Source: Symsagittifera roscoffensis (lineage: Eukaryota; Xenacoelomorpha; Acoela; Convolutidae). Taken from it: DNA of 64,000 bases. Shown here in pieces: positions 10,149 to 19,705 of this stretch. The position numbers and the translations under genes are program-made. Position 1 is the first letter of the stretch. Every line of letters begins with the position of its first letter. The DNA is taken from positions 47,817,785 to 47,881,784 of the forward strand of contig NC_087068.1 in NCBI RefSeq assembly GCF_963678635.1, written 5' to 3'. Under the pieces are notes generated by a model that had not been told where the DNA came from, did no database searches, and saw only the letters and a program-made list of their open reading frames with translations.

Positions 10149-11432
10149 TTGAATCAAACCTTTGAATCAAAACTAATCAAACCTGAAAAGAGATTGGATA
10201 ATTTCAACTTGGATGAATTGATGGACCTGGCAGAGGCATATGTAGGACCGATGGTAGATGCGATCTATCGTCGGCTAATGGATCGAGACTTCGCTCTGGA
10301 GGACCCAGAGGTTGTCATGTTGCTGACCGCCCTGGTAAACATCTTGGGGCATGACAACCGTGGGGACCGCCCCACGGAAGTCCTATTGATGGCAGCATAC
10401 GGAGAGAGGGGAGTACTAGACCGCCCGAACATGAGAGTGATGAGGTGGAGAAACGGGGCTCTCTCAGGGAGTGACTTGGCGAACGAGCCTGGATTGGGAA
10501 GTTCTAGGACTTACCAACCAGGTGAAATGCCTTCGCCCTCCAAGCCCAAGCCTGGGCTGAGGAGAATGCATCAAGAGATGAACAAGGAGGCTGCCTCGTC
10601 TAATTCACCACTGAGAATAGATGTGCCACCAAAGAGTGCGAGAGTAGAACAAGGGGTTCAAACGAACCAAACCATGCAAGATCTAGATGGGATGAAGGAT
10701 GAGCCGGAAAGGACCAGGAAGGAGCTGGATGAAGTGACTAAGACCATGCTCATTACGGGGGACGACAGAGACATGTGGAAGAAATTGTTTGAAGACTGCA
10801 ACAAAAAGCAGGGTGAAGAAATTGAACGCTTGAGGCGGGACTACAAGGAGCGATCGGAACGGGTGGCATTGACTACAGCCGTGGAAAAAGTGATACCTGC
10901 AAGGAGTTTTCCTCGTGGGAAGTCCCCGATGGAGCTCTTGACGCCTCGAGAAATGAGTCAAACGACAGAAACGCGACTCCCAGCTACAACAGGTCGAGTG
11001 ATGATCCCGGACCCGAGTGATAGCTTAGGTGACCCAGTCGTGGAGCAGACGATGAGGAAGCTGATAGAGACAGCTGGACGACTAGTGGCCAACAGGAATG
11101 CGCCAGGTTCCGGGGTGACTGCACCCTATGGAACGGTTGACGATATGGGCAGAGCACAGCTCTCCCAAATCGTAATGACCAAAAGGGGAGTTAGCGATGC
11201 AACGCTACCAATGGGGAGCTCAAAAGTCCCAGACAGGAAGATACGAGAGATGCCGTCGAAGAAAGTGTCACGGGTAATGGATGTGCAAAAGAATAATCAG
11301 TTGAAGTATATTTTCACCGGAGTTCCGGAGGCGGATCCGAGAGCTTGCTTCAATCGAGCGACTTGGAACCCGGCAGTAAACCTGCAGCAACCACCACTGG
11401 GGACATCACATCCGATACTGGGAGACAGCTTG
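10149..11432 (+). pseudogene. N-terminal coiled-coil region of the SGNH-hydrolase ORF
   Basis: A 449-codon frame is open from about 10,120 to 11,498. The first ATG is at 10,221, so a start at 10,149 is only a near-cognate TTG. The first 100 residues are helical and Asp/Glu-rich. About residues 175-250 form a likely coiled coil (Glu/Lys/Arg-rich with regular Leu). A disordered Pro/Thr-rich stretch follows. At its end the frame enters the SGNH hydrolase with ILGDSLVRVL (nucleophile Ser codon 11,427-11,429), then leaves phase near 11,470-11,480. No function is known for the N-terminal part; oligomerisation is the natural guess. It is the longest intact frame in the 3' module. Confidence 0.55.
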
Positions 11433-12042
11433 GTCAGGGTGCTCTCACACTTGAGGACCTCCTGGATCACCGCGGTGATTTCGGAGGCGCGACGATAGCC
11501 CAGTTATTTCGGATGGTGGAGTTGATGAATCCAGGGAGAAGCCCTAATGTAATGATCCTAGTTGGGACAAATAACATCTCGAGAAGCTCGGATGAGGAGG
11601 AAGCACTATGGGAATCAATGATGTGTGCTTGTTTACTACTCTCTGGCAGAAGTTCAACTGCGCGGTACTGACCGTTTGCACTGTGCCAATGAACACGAGG
11701 ACATTGACTGCAACAGGGAGAAGACACATTGAAGGAGTGATCAGGTGGAACAACATCCTGAGGAATCTTGCAAGTCAGAATGCCGGAAGGATGATCCTTA
11801 TGGATGTCGAACACGAACTGAGGGCAATGGATCAGGCCAGGCTGACCACAGACGGCATTCACTTTGATAGCATAGAAGGACAGGCTTGGTTGAACAGAGT
11901 CTTCCAAGAGCGTTTGGATGAGTTGGAAGTAGAACTCTTTGACACGGGAGTGCTGAAGGAAGAGGGAGTATCTAACGAACCGACAATTACCACCTTCGTG
12001 CCTCCTAACCTTGGGAGCGGTCCCAGCCGTGACCATCTATAA
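11345..12042 (+). pseudogene. SGNH/GDSL hydrolase domain
   Basis: All four SGNH blocks can be found across three overlapping frames. Block I is ILGDSLVRVL (Ser codon 11,427-11,429, in the upstream 449-codon frame). The Gly/Asn block III is ILVGTNNIS (Asn codons from 11,570). Block V is TTDGIHFDS (Asp 11,851-11,853, His 11,860-11,862). Spacing of about 145 residues between Ser and His fits a compact SGNH esterase. The fold hydrolyses ester bonds, often of lipids or acyl groups. Phase changes lie near 11,475 and between 11,608 and 11,671, so the gene is broken, but no catalytic residue is lost. GDSL esterases are known in ORF1 of CR1-type non-LTR elements and have been reported as an extra ORF in some rotifer LTR elements. 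Here it follows gag-pol. Confidence 0.8.
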
Positions 12043-12091
12043 GCCGCAAAGCTCCAGCGAACCCGGGCACAGAACAGATGTACGAGATTGA

Positions 12092-13279
12092 TTGGGAGAA
12101 GCGCCCATGAGGAGGACCATCAACCCTAGACGAAGATTAGGACCTGTCAACTCGACAGCGGAAACGACCAGCGCCTCTAGATCGGATACGAGATCCGAGA
12201 CAACGAGCACCAGTCGAGAGGAGCGACGTCCAAACAGGAGCTCCCTATTGTGGTCGAGGCCAATACCTTCTCCATGGCCTATATACAAGGATGACCTGAT
12301 GAAACTGAACCTTCAGACAGTGAGCTTCGCAGCGGATGCCACAAGGATGCTGAACGGAGCAAGGTTATCGGTCAGCGGGTTGTACTCGATAACAGGAGTG
12401 GACTGGTTGATAGCGGCTGGTATAAACTTCAGCTCTACAACTGCCTTGAGGTTTGCCGACCTAGAGGGACTGCCCTCTAATAACACGATGGGCCCAGTGA
12501 ATGCAAGGCCGTTACAAGACGTAAGACTGAATCACGATGTGGGGAATCGAGAAGAGATACCGGGAAGATTTCTGATAACGAGGGCGCCGATTGGACAACA
12601 TGTGAAGATGTTCAGGCAGCTGAAGACACCCCCAGGTCATGTGAAAGAAAGAGTATACCCGAAGCAAGTGAATCAAGAAGGTGATGTCCAAAGGTACGGC
12701 GGATTGAAAGCGATAAAGAAAGATGAGACCATCTTTGCCGCGTACGACAAGGCAGAAATGAGGAAGGCCAAGATTATGATAGTAGCGAATTCGGAGTTCG
12801 TACACACTTCCAAGTCTCTGTTTTGGCCGGACGTCATAATGTTGGCAGCGGTCGATCTGGATCTACTGAAGTCCGTGTCAATGGCTATCGGAGTACAAAG
12901 ACAGACAGATATGAACCCAATCACGATCGTGTTTGCTGGCATCAGTGACAATCTACACAGTAGAGGTTTCCTGAGCAGACTCAGAGAGCCTACAACGGCA
13001 GAAAATGCTTTATGGCCAGCAATAAAAGACATCCTCGAGTCAATGGGTGAAGTGGTGGATACGATCAAGGAGGGGTCCTTCACCAAGACGACACCGAGAG
13101 CAGTGTTCGCGCTGTCTCCGGGGTATGCACGTCTCCCGGATGGACTAAAGTTCGTGTATGCCATTGTGGCTTTGCTCTCGGAAAGAAATTACGATGTAAT
13201 CATATCGGCCCCAAATTGCATGATAGAGATGGAGAACCTGAGCTACCTGCGGTGTGGTCGGATATCTCGAACGCAATGA
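12092..13279 (+). pseudogene. Unrecognised conserved protein region A (after SGNH)
   Basis: An intact 395-residue frame with mixed alpha/beta character follows the hydrolase with a 50-base gap. Distinctive phrases are LYSITGVDWLIAAGINF (about residues 98-114), ITIVFAGISDNLHSRG near residue 275 and FVYAIVALLSERNYDVIISA near residue 362. The last two look like buried beta strands of a nucleotide-binding-like or hydrolase-like fold, but I cannot name a family. The frame breaks at 13,260-13,279 and continues in another phase. Neither catalytic motif nor membrane segment is certain. It lies in the module between the SGNH hydrolase and the part that is also present in the inverted copy. Confidence 0.5.
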
Positions 13280-14045
13280 GAGGATTCAAGGACCACATAC
13301 TACACATGCTAGTGTTGGACGAGGTGCTGGGGTTGGAACTGTCCAACTTCAGTCGACAGCTCAAAATGAAGCCAGGAATAGATGACGACCATCGAGTAAT
13401 TGTGGCGATGCCGAACAACTTATGGTTCCGAGGAATGGACATAAAAGAGGAAGAAGAGAGAAGAAATAACTCCAAGGATACCAGAGCTCACTTGGAGGCG
13501 ATGGTTTTGAGAACCAAACCAGAAGCTAACCAGTGGCTACATCCAACTCCCCGAGTAGCGGCATTGGGGCGGATGCTTCTGAGCGAGGCCCAGTGATGAT
13601 CAGGAAGATCCATGCCTATCTTGTAAAGGAGGTGAACCTGGCCGAAAATGCCGAGGAGAAGGCAGCCAAGTTTGTAAACAGAGTGTGCCAAGTTACCCTG
13701 GAAACTTTTTGGACTGAGAAGGTGAAGGGAGAATAAGGCTTTGAACGGACTGATAGCATGCTGGAAGGGCTGAGAGCCGGATGGACCGCGTCCTTCTTGG
13801 CAAAAGTCTACCCAAAACTCTCTCGATACTTGATAAAAGAATTCCTCCAAGTAGTAGTGAAAGTATCAATCGTTGAACTGCTAGCCTTGTTCGTGATGTT
13901 TGGAGCAGAAAACTTTGTGAAAGGACTGGTAGTACTGCTAACCGAAGGAGTTCAGAGCTTGCGGTTAGATGGACTTCTAACATTGATTGCAAAAACCCAT
14001 GGAAACTTGGGAGGACTGATGAACTTGACACGTTACCCAGAGTAG
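13216..14045 (+). pseudogene. Unrecognised conserved protein region B
   Basis: Frames 13,216-13,596, 13,533-13,736 and 13,758-14,045 are successive pieces of one protein. The phrase HMLVLDEVLGLELS near 13,305 recurs exactly in the inverted copy near 28,830. The piece ending at 14,045 has a hydrophobic helix with VELLALFVMFGAENF that recurs there as LSLFVTLGTKTF. Two diverged copies with the same reading frame argue for a once-functional protein. The hydrophobic helix is amphipathic and short, so a membrane role is uncertain. Family unknown. Confidence 0.5.
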
Positions 14046-14417
14046 ATGAGAGAGAATGTGAAAAAAACCACGGATTCGTGGAATAAGATAAGAGATCTGA
14101 GACATACTCTTATCCAGTACCTCAGCATCAGAATCGCTTTGGAACAGGAGAGGATGAGACGATTGATAGGTAGGAAGACGTGAGACGAATGCCTCTGCTA
14201 ACTGATCTAAGCTAGCTATGAGGACCGATCCCTTAGCGCTGATCAGAGGGGCCACGAAGTTTGTGACAGTGATCTATGGACCAGCAGTCACATTTGCGTT
14301 AAGGTGGAAGCGTACAGGAGGTCGGTGCTGCACCTGAACCTCATATCAGCAGTGGACGGGAGTGTGCTGAACCGGTGTGAGCAGCATGTTTTACGAGAGC
14401 TCATGAGCTAAGATCTG
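14046..14417 (+). pseudogene. Broken coding remnant
   Basis: No frame stays open for long, but the translation around 14,215-14,300 (TDPLALIRG) matches DPLELIRG in the inverted copy near 27,880. This shows that the stretch is decayed coding sequence and not an intergenic spacer. Confidence 0.45.
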
Positions 14418-15258
14418 TTGTTTGGAAAGATAGCAGAGCTAGAAATGACGGTCGTCAACTTTCAGGATCACTTCCGTGATCGTATGGGAGAAGTAGAGAG
14501 AGGGCACATTGAAGTATTTCCGAAGCTCTGGAATCTAAGGCCCTATGACAAGACGAATGGTGAGATAACAAGAATTCCTCGTCTCACTGCGGCATACCAA
14601 AAGGTGAGAGAGGAAATGAAAGACTGGGGTGATTACGAGAAGCTACCAGAGGAAATCCCTGAGTTCCCTCTGATAAGAAGATTGTTGCTCGGATCAGTCT
14701 ACGCAGTACAAACTCCTAGACTAAGAGCGTTTGAAACCAATGAAAGGAGGATAGGGAAATTCGTGGAAACGATGTATGCATACTTTTCTGAGGAGGAAAG
14801 CCGCAGTGTTACAGTATACGCGATTTGCTTATACGGATCAAGCCACGAGGAAGCGCAAAGGCAATGCCGCGACTCCGAAGCCTGGAGCGTTTGACACGGA
14901 ATGGATGGAATTTAACCTAGCGCCCATGAGGATGAGAGGCAGAGCCGAATTACCTGAGGCCTCCCTGATTTTGAACAGTGTGAAACAGGGGTTAACAGTG
15001 GGAGGAACGCTGCAGACGAGAACCTTCCTGGCAGCCGTCGGCTATGAGGAAATCGAAGTGGTCCATGGAGATGGAAATGAATCTGCTGGCAGATTAATCA
15101 TACCGAAATTTCCGGAAAGGGCCAAGACTGAGAAGCAAGGTCCCTCAAGTTCTAGAGATACGTCAGGAGGAAATGAGAGGGAGGAAGCCGTCGATCGGAA
15201 GAGCCTATGCAAGAGGATCCCGATCAAGCAGAGAAGGAGGATGATAAAGCATCGTTAG
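14418..15258 (+). pseudogene. Unrecognised conserved protein region C
   Basis: Frames 14,418-14,894 and 14,776-15,258 overlap in different phases. Landmarks shared with the inverted copy are LFGKIAELE and RMGEVERGH (matching about 27,610-27,680), and PLIRRLLL with AFETNERR (matching about 27,370-27,455). The sequence is helical and charged, and the last 60 residues are Lys/Arg/Glu-rich and probably disordered. A phase change lies between 14,776 and 14,894. No domain is recognised. Confidence 0.5.
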
Positions 15259-15936
15259 GAGGAATATCTAGCCTGGGTTTCAATTTATTCAGTGACTTTG
15301 AAAACAACGCAGACGCGTTGGAAACGACTGAACCAGCAAACGAAGGTACATTGACACTGGAGCCTCCGTCAGTTTTTGCGAAAATGAAACGGAATTTGCC
15401 GGAGAGCAGCTCTCCGGGCAATTCTAAAGACAATGAACAAAGACACAATGAACAAAGGAATCAACAAGGAGAAGGAGGATAGAAGGCGCTGCCAGAGTAC
15501 CCTTCTTGGGATCATTACCCGAAGAAGAGTGGGAGGTACATCACCGAAGATGAAAATAGGTATCAACCGACCACTGATGCGGAAAGTCCATGACAAACTC
15601 GACGAGTGTGAAGGGAGATTGAGTGAGTTGTTGATCGACTCAGCCACTGACGAAAGTGAAGCAAACTCTCCCATAAAGATGACACCGCAAGAGGATAAAG
15701 GAGAAGTTGTGTATCTGTCGAGAACTAGGAAAGGAACGATGCGATCGAAATGGGTGATTGATAAGATCAATGAGATGAAGATGCAACTAGGCAGCAAAGT
15801 GATACCGAGGAGGGCGGGAAAGACGAAGGTGGATTCGGAGATTTCGATAAAAGCTGTCAACTCAGCGAAAAGGAAACGAGTCGGAGAAGACATGGATTTG
15901 CGACAAGGTGACGATCGATTGCCTGGCCGGATGTAG
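15207..15936 (+). pseudogene. Unrecognised polar protein region D
   Basis: Two overlapping frames (15,207-15,482 and 15,433-15,936) encode a low-complexity acidic stretch and then a basic one. The phrase INRPLMRKVHDKLDE with LLIDSATDESEAN has a clear counterpart in the inverted copy (LNRPLMHEI and LLIDDATDEGEIN, 26,385-26,576). The C-terminal part has Lys/Arg clusters that could act as nuclear localisation signals; this is inference only. It ends at a TAG near 15,936. Confidence 0.45.
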
Positions 15937-15964
15937 CAATGGTGCCGCCCATTCTCATGGCAGG

Positions 15965-16018
15965 GATAAAGTCGACAGGTTTATCCATGTTTATCCAGGT
16001 TTATCCATAAAGTCGACA
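15965..16018 (+). repeat. Short duplication: TTTATCCA x3 within ATAAAGTCGACA direct repeat
   Basis: The word GTTTATCCA occurs three times in about 33 bases, flanked by two copies of ATAAAGTCGACA. This looks like a slippage duplication and coincides with a break in the coding frame between regions D and E. Confidence 0.7.
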
Positions 16019-16095
16019 AATCCAAACGGAGTGACCGCACTCTGACTAGAGCAACGTTAGAAATGCAAATACTCAGCCAATGAGGAGAAAGTACC

Positions 16096-17174
16096 TTGAA
16101 ATACTTTAAACCGTCTCCCATGAACCACGGAAAGGGAAGTGTCGTAGGACAACTGGTCCCAGTGGAATATAACCGACTGACACTGTCGGAGACTGTAGCA
16201 ATAGATGAACCCGCAGGTGGGTACATGGATATGTTGGAGTACAGAAACTCGGCCAGAGGACACTTAATGGCTCTGGAAGACAAGAAGGCCATGGAAGGTT
16301 ATCTGGAGACAATGATGCAAGGCACCACCCTTAAGCAGAAAGCATACGGGACTCTAGCGTCGTCTGAGATGCCGGCGGAAACGATCGAGCAGTTGGTGAG
16401 CCTTCCATGGAAAGCTGTAGTATTAAGGTAATTTGAGGAAGAGATGAGGACTAGACCAGAGATACACGCTCTGATAGCAGTGCCCTATGTGAGGACTCAA
16501 TTACAGCTGAGGTTCGCCTGGTGCATGATCGGACTGACTCGCGGGGAATGTGATTCAGAAGAAAGGAGAGATCGAAAGAAGAAAAGGTCTTCCTGATGAC
16601 GAGTATGAGGGATCTGATAATCCAGGAGGGAATGGCAGTAGCGTGCGCGAAGCGGAGGGACGCTCTCTGTTTCATCCGATTCATGATAGAGCAAGTTTCA
16701 GTGCCACCATTGAATGCCTGTGTCAACATGCTGAAAGAGGGTGATGATCGAGCGAAAGCCTTACTCTTGCTAGCACTGCTGGATATGCATCAGAGCAAGC
16801 CGATGAGGGTGAACATGAAAGAACCCGAGGAGCTAGAACCCATGAGGAAAATAGACGAAATCAGGAGATTCTCGAACAAAGAAATGAGGCTCACTAAGAA
16901 ATCCATGGGAGCACTGCCGAAATCCAATGAATACTGTGGACCAATCAGAAAGAAGTCATACGGTTACGTGTCCGGAGTCATAGGGATGGCGTACAACCCG
17001 TTTCTCAGTGAAGACATACGCGATTGCTTCTTTGATTACGAACAAGTGGTGTTGCTGAGGTTCTGGACGTCGAGAATTGCAACGATTAGGAGCGCTGCTA
17101 ACCCGCAGATTAAACTGGGACTAGTCCTAGAAGAAAAGGTAGCTGCACCTTCCGTGCCAGAATCCGACAAATGA
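16096..17174 (+). pseudogene. Unrecognised conserved protein region E
   Basis: Frames 16,096-16,431 and 16,596-17,174 are separated by coding-like sequence in a third phase (VPYVRTQLQLRF near 16,480). The inverted copy matches at 25,482-25,709, with PYPRTQLKLRF and the phrase RDAVCFIRFM against RDALCFIRFM here. The middle is helical with many Met, Arg and Glu residues. Before 17,174 comes a Gly/Tyr-containing block (SYGYVSGVIGMAYNPF). The family is unknown. Single stops at 16,429 and shifts near 16,580 disrupt it. Confidence 0.5.
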
Positions 17175-18086
17175 GTGGAATTTGGATTGGGATTCTCAGA
17201 TGAATTACTAAGAACGAGCTTGATGGTAGTGTGGGAACTGATGAGAACATTGTGGTGTCCTAGTCCCAACGCTGATTCGATACTACTTGCAACGCAAGAT
17301 ATACAGAGGGAACTAAATGCGTACTGTAACCTGCGTGATCTTAATATCATATACAATGTGATGACAACAGCCTCTAAGAGCAACGGGGAAGACAAAGTGG
17401 AGTTGCCTGGCTGGGGACCAGAAGACTGGGTTAAACCTGGTAGCTGTCTGGCAGAAGTATGTGGACTAGAAGGTCACGGTTGTGGAAGTCTAGATTGCGT
17501 GAAAACCCTGGAGCGACAACACAAACAGTTGACAATATTGTTTGGGAGTATTGTGATGAAAGCGAAGACGGAAACAGAATTGATCGCAGATTGCCATGGA
17601 GGAACCGAGGTGAATCTAGTGACTGCACTAGGATTCTACAGTGTGTTTGGTTCTTTAGAGTCACTATTGAATCTAGAACAGAAACATGAGATGGTCACGG
17701 CCATCAGTGTAGAAGTGTTCCCGGGAGTTTTGCAAACTGAGCAAAAGCACATAGGAAAATGGAGGGAAGCGATCGAGGCGGAAATGAACATCATGCACAG
17801 TAAAACTTATCGCAGACCATCGGGAGCGCGATATTTGGTGGGATCGACATTATCTGCAATGTGCAAGAGCAGATACCCAGTGCATTTCGTAGCTGTGGAT
17901 GTAAAAAGTACGAGAACGATCGTGGATCAAGCCTTCTCAGTGCCAAAGTGTGTGAGATTAGCGAGAATGTCAGAAAGATCTTATGAGTTATTGTGCAAGA
18001 TAATCTCAGCAGTTCCAGAGAGAACTAAGGAGGAGTTGGAATCGATACTGGGAAAGAAGTTCATGGGAAGCTTCGGGAAAGCGTAA
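17175..18086 (+). pseudogene. Unrecognised conserved protein region F
   Basis: A 303-residue frame directly follows region E in the same phase after one TGA at 17,172-17,174, so E and F were probably one chain. It has a Cys-containing stretch (CLAEVCGLEGHGCGSLDC, about residues 94-111) that could bind metal, followed by LERQHKQLTILFG, which matches KQHKQLMILYG in the inverted copy at 24,549-24,773. A later part is mixed alpha/beta with FVAVDVKSTRTIVDQAF. No known domain could be named. Confidence 0.5.
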
Positions 18087-18287
18087 TTGGAGGAGCATCA
18101 TGTTGACACATGACGAGTTTCCCTGCCATTGCTTGCTGCAGACCTGGTGGTATTCCGAGCGTAGTAATCTAGTGTTGATCTGAGACTCTGGAGAGCTGCT
18201 CTCCATGGGTTTACCAGACTCATCACGGCCCATAACAATAGTGATAGTGGGAGTTATGATGGCGATAAGGAGGCTGGATGCTCATAA

Positions 18288-18304
18288 GAGAGAGAGAGAG
18301 AGAG
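18288..18304 (+). repeat. (GA)n microsatellite
   Basis: A run of AGAGAGAGAGAGAGAGAG lies in broken coding sequence between regions F and G. Expansion here probably contributed to loss of frame. Confidence 0.85.
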
Positions 18305-18382
18305 CAATAGAAAGGAGGCGCCAACGAGAGAACAATTGCAGAAATTGGATTGTCTAAATGATTTAGATTTTTTTGAGACCAT

Positions 18383-18877
18383 TTGCAAGATCCTGAACAT
18401 TCCGATGGAAGTAAAAAGATATGGGCAAGAAGACGACTGATGCCATGGTATAGAGCCAAGATGACTGCATGGTTGAACGAATATGCCAAAAAGCATATGC
18501 CGAAGCACGGCAGAGTGTACAGTGGGTATCAGCTGGACATTGGGGCAGGAGCTTTCAAGCGAGCTTTCGTGACTCATCGGAACGCAGTGACCACCGCTGT
18601 GAAGAGATTTTCCAGGACAAGTGAACGTGATGGAAGGGAGAAAGAAGAGATGTTGAAGGAAGGTTTAGAGAGAAACGTGACGTTGTGCCTTCACAATAGC
18701 TTCTGCAGAAACAGAGAATCTAATGTAGATCCTTTACCTTGTTGTAAACAGAGGGTAGAAGAGCAGGAGTGTTGGACGACTGCTTCCAACAGCGTCAGAA
18801 TAGCTAACGATGTGTTGCAAGACACAGAAACTGAAAGTGCAGAGTCAATGTCGCAGGAGGAGGAGATAGAGCATTGA
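18383..18877 (+). pseudogene. Unrecognised conserved protein region G (C-terminal)
   Basis: A 164-residue frame with a basic first half: GAFKRAFVTHRNAVTTAVKR around residues 56-75, matching QAFKRVFVTHQNRVITALRR in the inverted copy (23,838-24,056). Five Cys residues follow within about 40 residues, and the end is acidic. The shared block is one of the best conserved between the copies. It is preceded by a GA microsatellite at 18,288-18,304 that interrupts the frame. It appears to be the last coding block before the 3' untranslated region. Confidence 0.5.
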
Positions 18878-19692
18878 CAAATGGCCGGAAGACAAGACGC
18901 AAAAAGAAACGATATTAGAAGAATTTGGAAGTTTTAGATCTTCTAAACGACGAAAAAAGAAGAAACAAAGAAGTGACAAAAGAGAAGAAGTTAAAACTCA
19001 GAATTGTTTTATGGGCGTGACGAGAACTCAAGTGAGAAACTAAGCAACCAAGTTGTAATTGAAAACTGACATATTTAGTTGAGTTTTGAGCATTAAAGAA
19101 TTTGTTGCATTTATAAATTTGCATTTTGATTTTAGTTAGTGGCTTTAGCGACCTTTACTATTTATTTAGAAAGGCTTGATCAAAGAGTATATTTAAATAT
19201 TCCAGCCTGCATGATTGTTTTTAATCAACTAGGAAAACTGATCACTTTGTGGTGATATGCAAGACTTGGATAATCTCTTGAAAAGGGAGATTGTTTCATT
19301 GTTCTTTCTTACCACAGAGTTCCTTAATTTTATTATTCAGGACAATAACAACTAAAATTTTCGAAGGGAAGAAGCATAGTAGGATTATTTTAGCTTGTTG
19401 GTTGGCAGGACTGTCCTGCAAACTAACACCTTTTAAAACCTAGGAGAAATTTTTTTAAATCAGGGCATTGACGTTGTTGTCAGAAAAATGTTTTATTTTA
19501 AGTCGTATCCTCAAAGTGCAGATTAGTGAATAATTTAGAAGGCTATAGTAGTGTAGTACGGTGCCATTTATATTCTGCAGTGAGTCGATATAACGCGGAT
19601 AAAAGTAATTTCGTGCATTTTGTAAATTCTGTTCGATGACACTGTACCAATTTTACGACCCTTGCGAGATTCAATGGGGACATTGACCGGGC
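18878..19692 (+). other. 3' untranslated region of the giant element
   Basis: No long frame is open. The segment around 19,225-19,440 has a clear inverted counterpart at about 23,240-23,450, sharing phrases such as TTGTTGGTTGGCAGGACT versus its reverse complement. The segment 19,600-19,690 (with CACTGTACCAATTTTACGA) recurs in inverted form at three places, near 23,060, 21,880 and 21,440. It leads into the polypurine tract. Confidence 0.6.
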
Positions 19693-19705
19693 TGTCCGGG
19701 GAGTA
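19693..19705 (+). promoter_or_regulatory. Polypurine tract before 3' LTR
   Basis: TGTCCGGGGAGTA is followed by TGTGACATTCG, which looks like an LTR start (TG). In gypsy elements a purine-rich tract next to the 3' LTR primes plus-strand DNA synthesis. A degenerate counterpart lies next to each LTR start in the inverted copy, for example the reverse complement of CTCCCGGAGAG near 21,370. Confidence 0.55.

Noticed and set aside
11467-12036. 189-residue minus ORF opposite the SGNH hydrolase
   Set aside because: The plus strand shows catalytic motifs in all expected places; the minus frame has no support.
12092-18877. Envelope glycoprotein in the 3' module
   Set aside because: No signal peptide, cleavage site, Cys pattern or strong membrane anchor was seen; the hydrophobic stretch near 13,880 is short and amphipathic.
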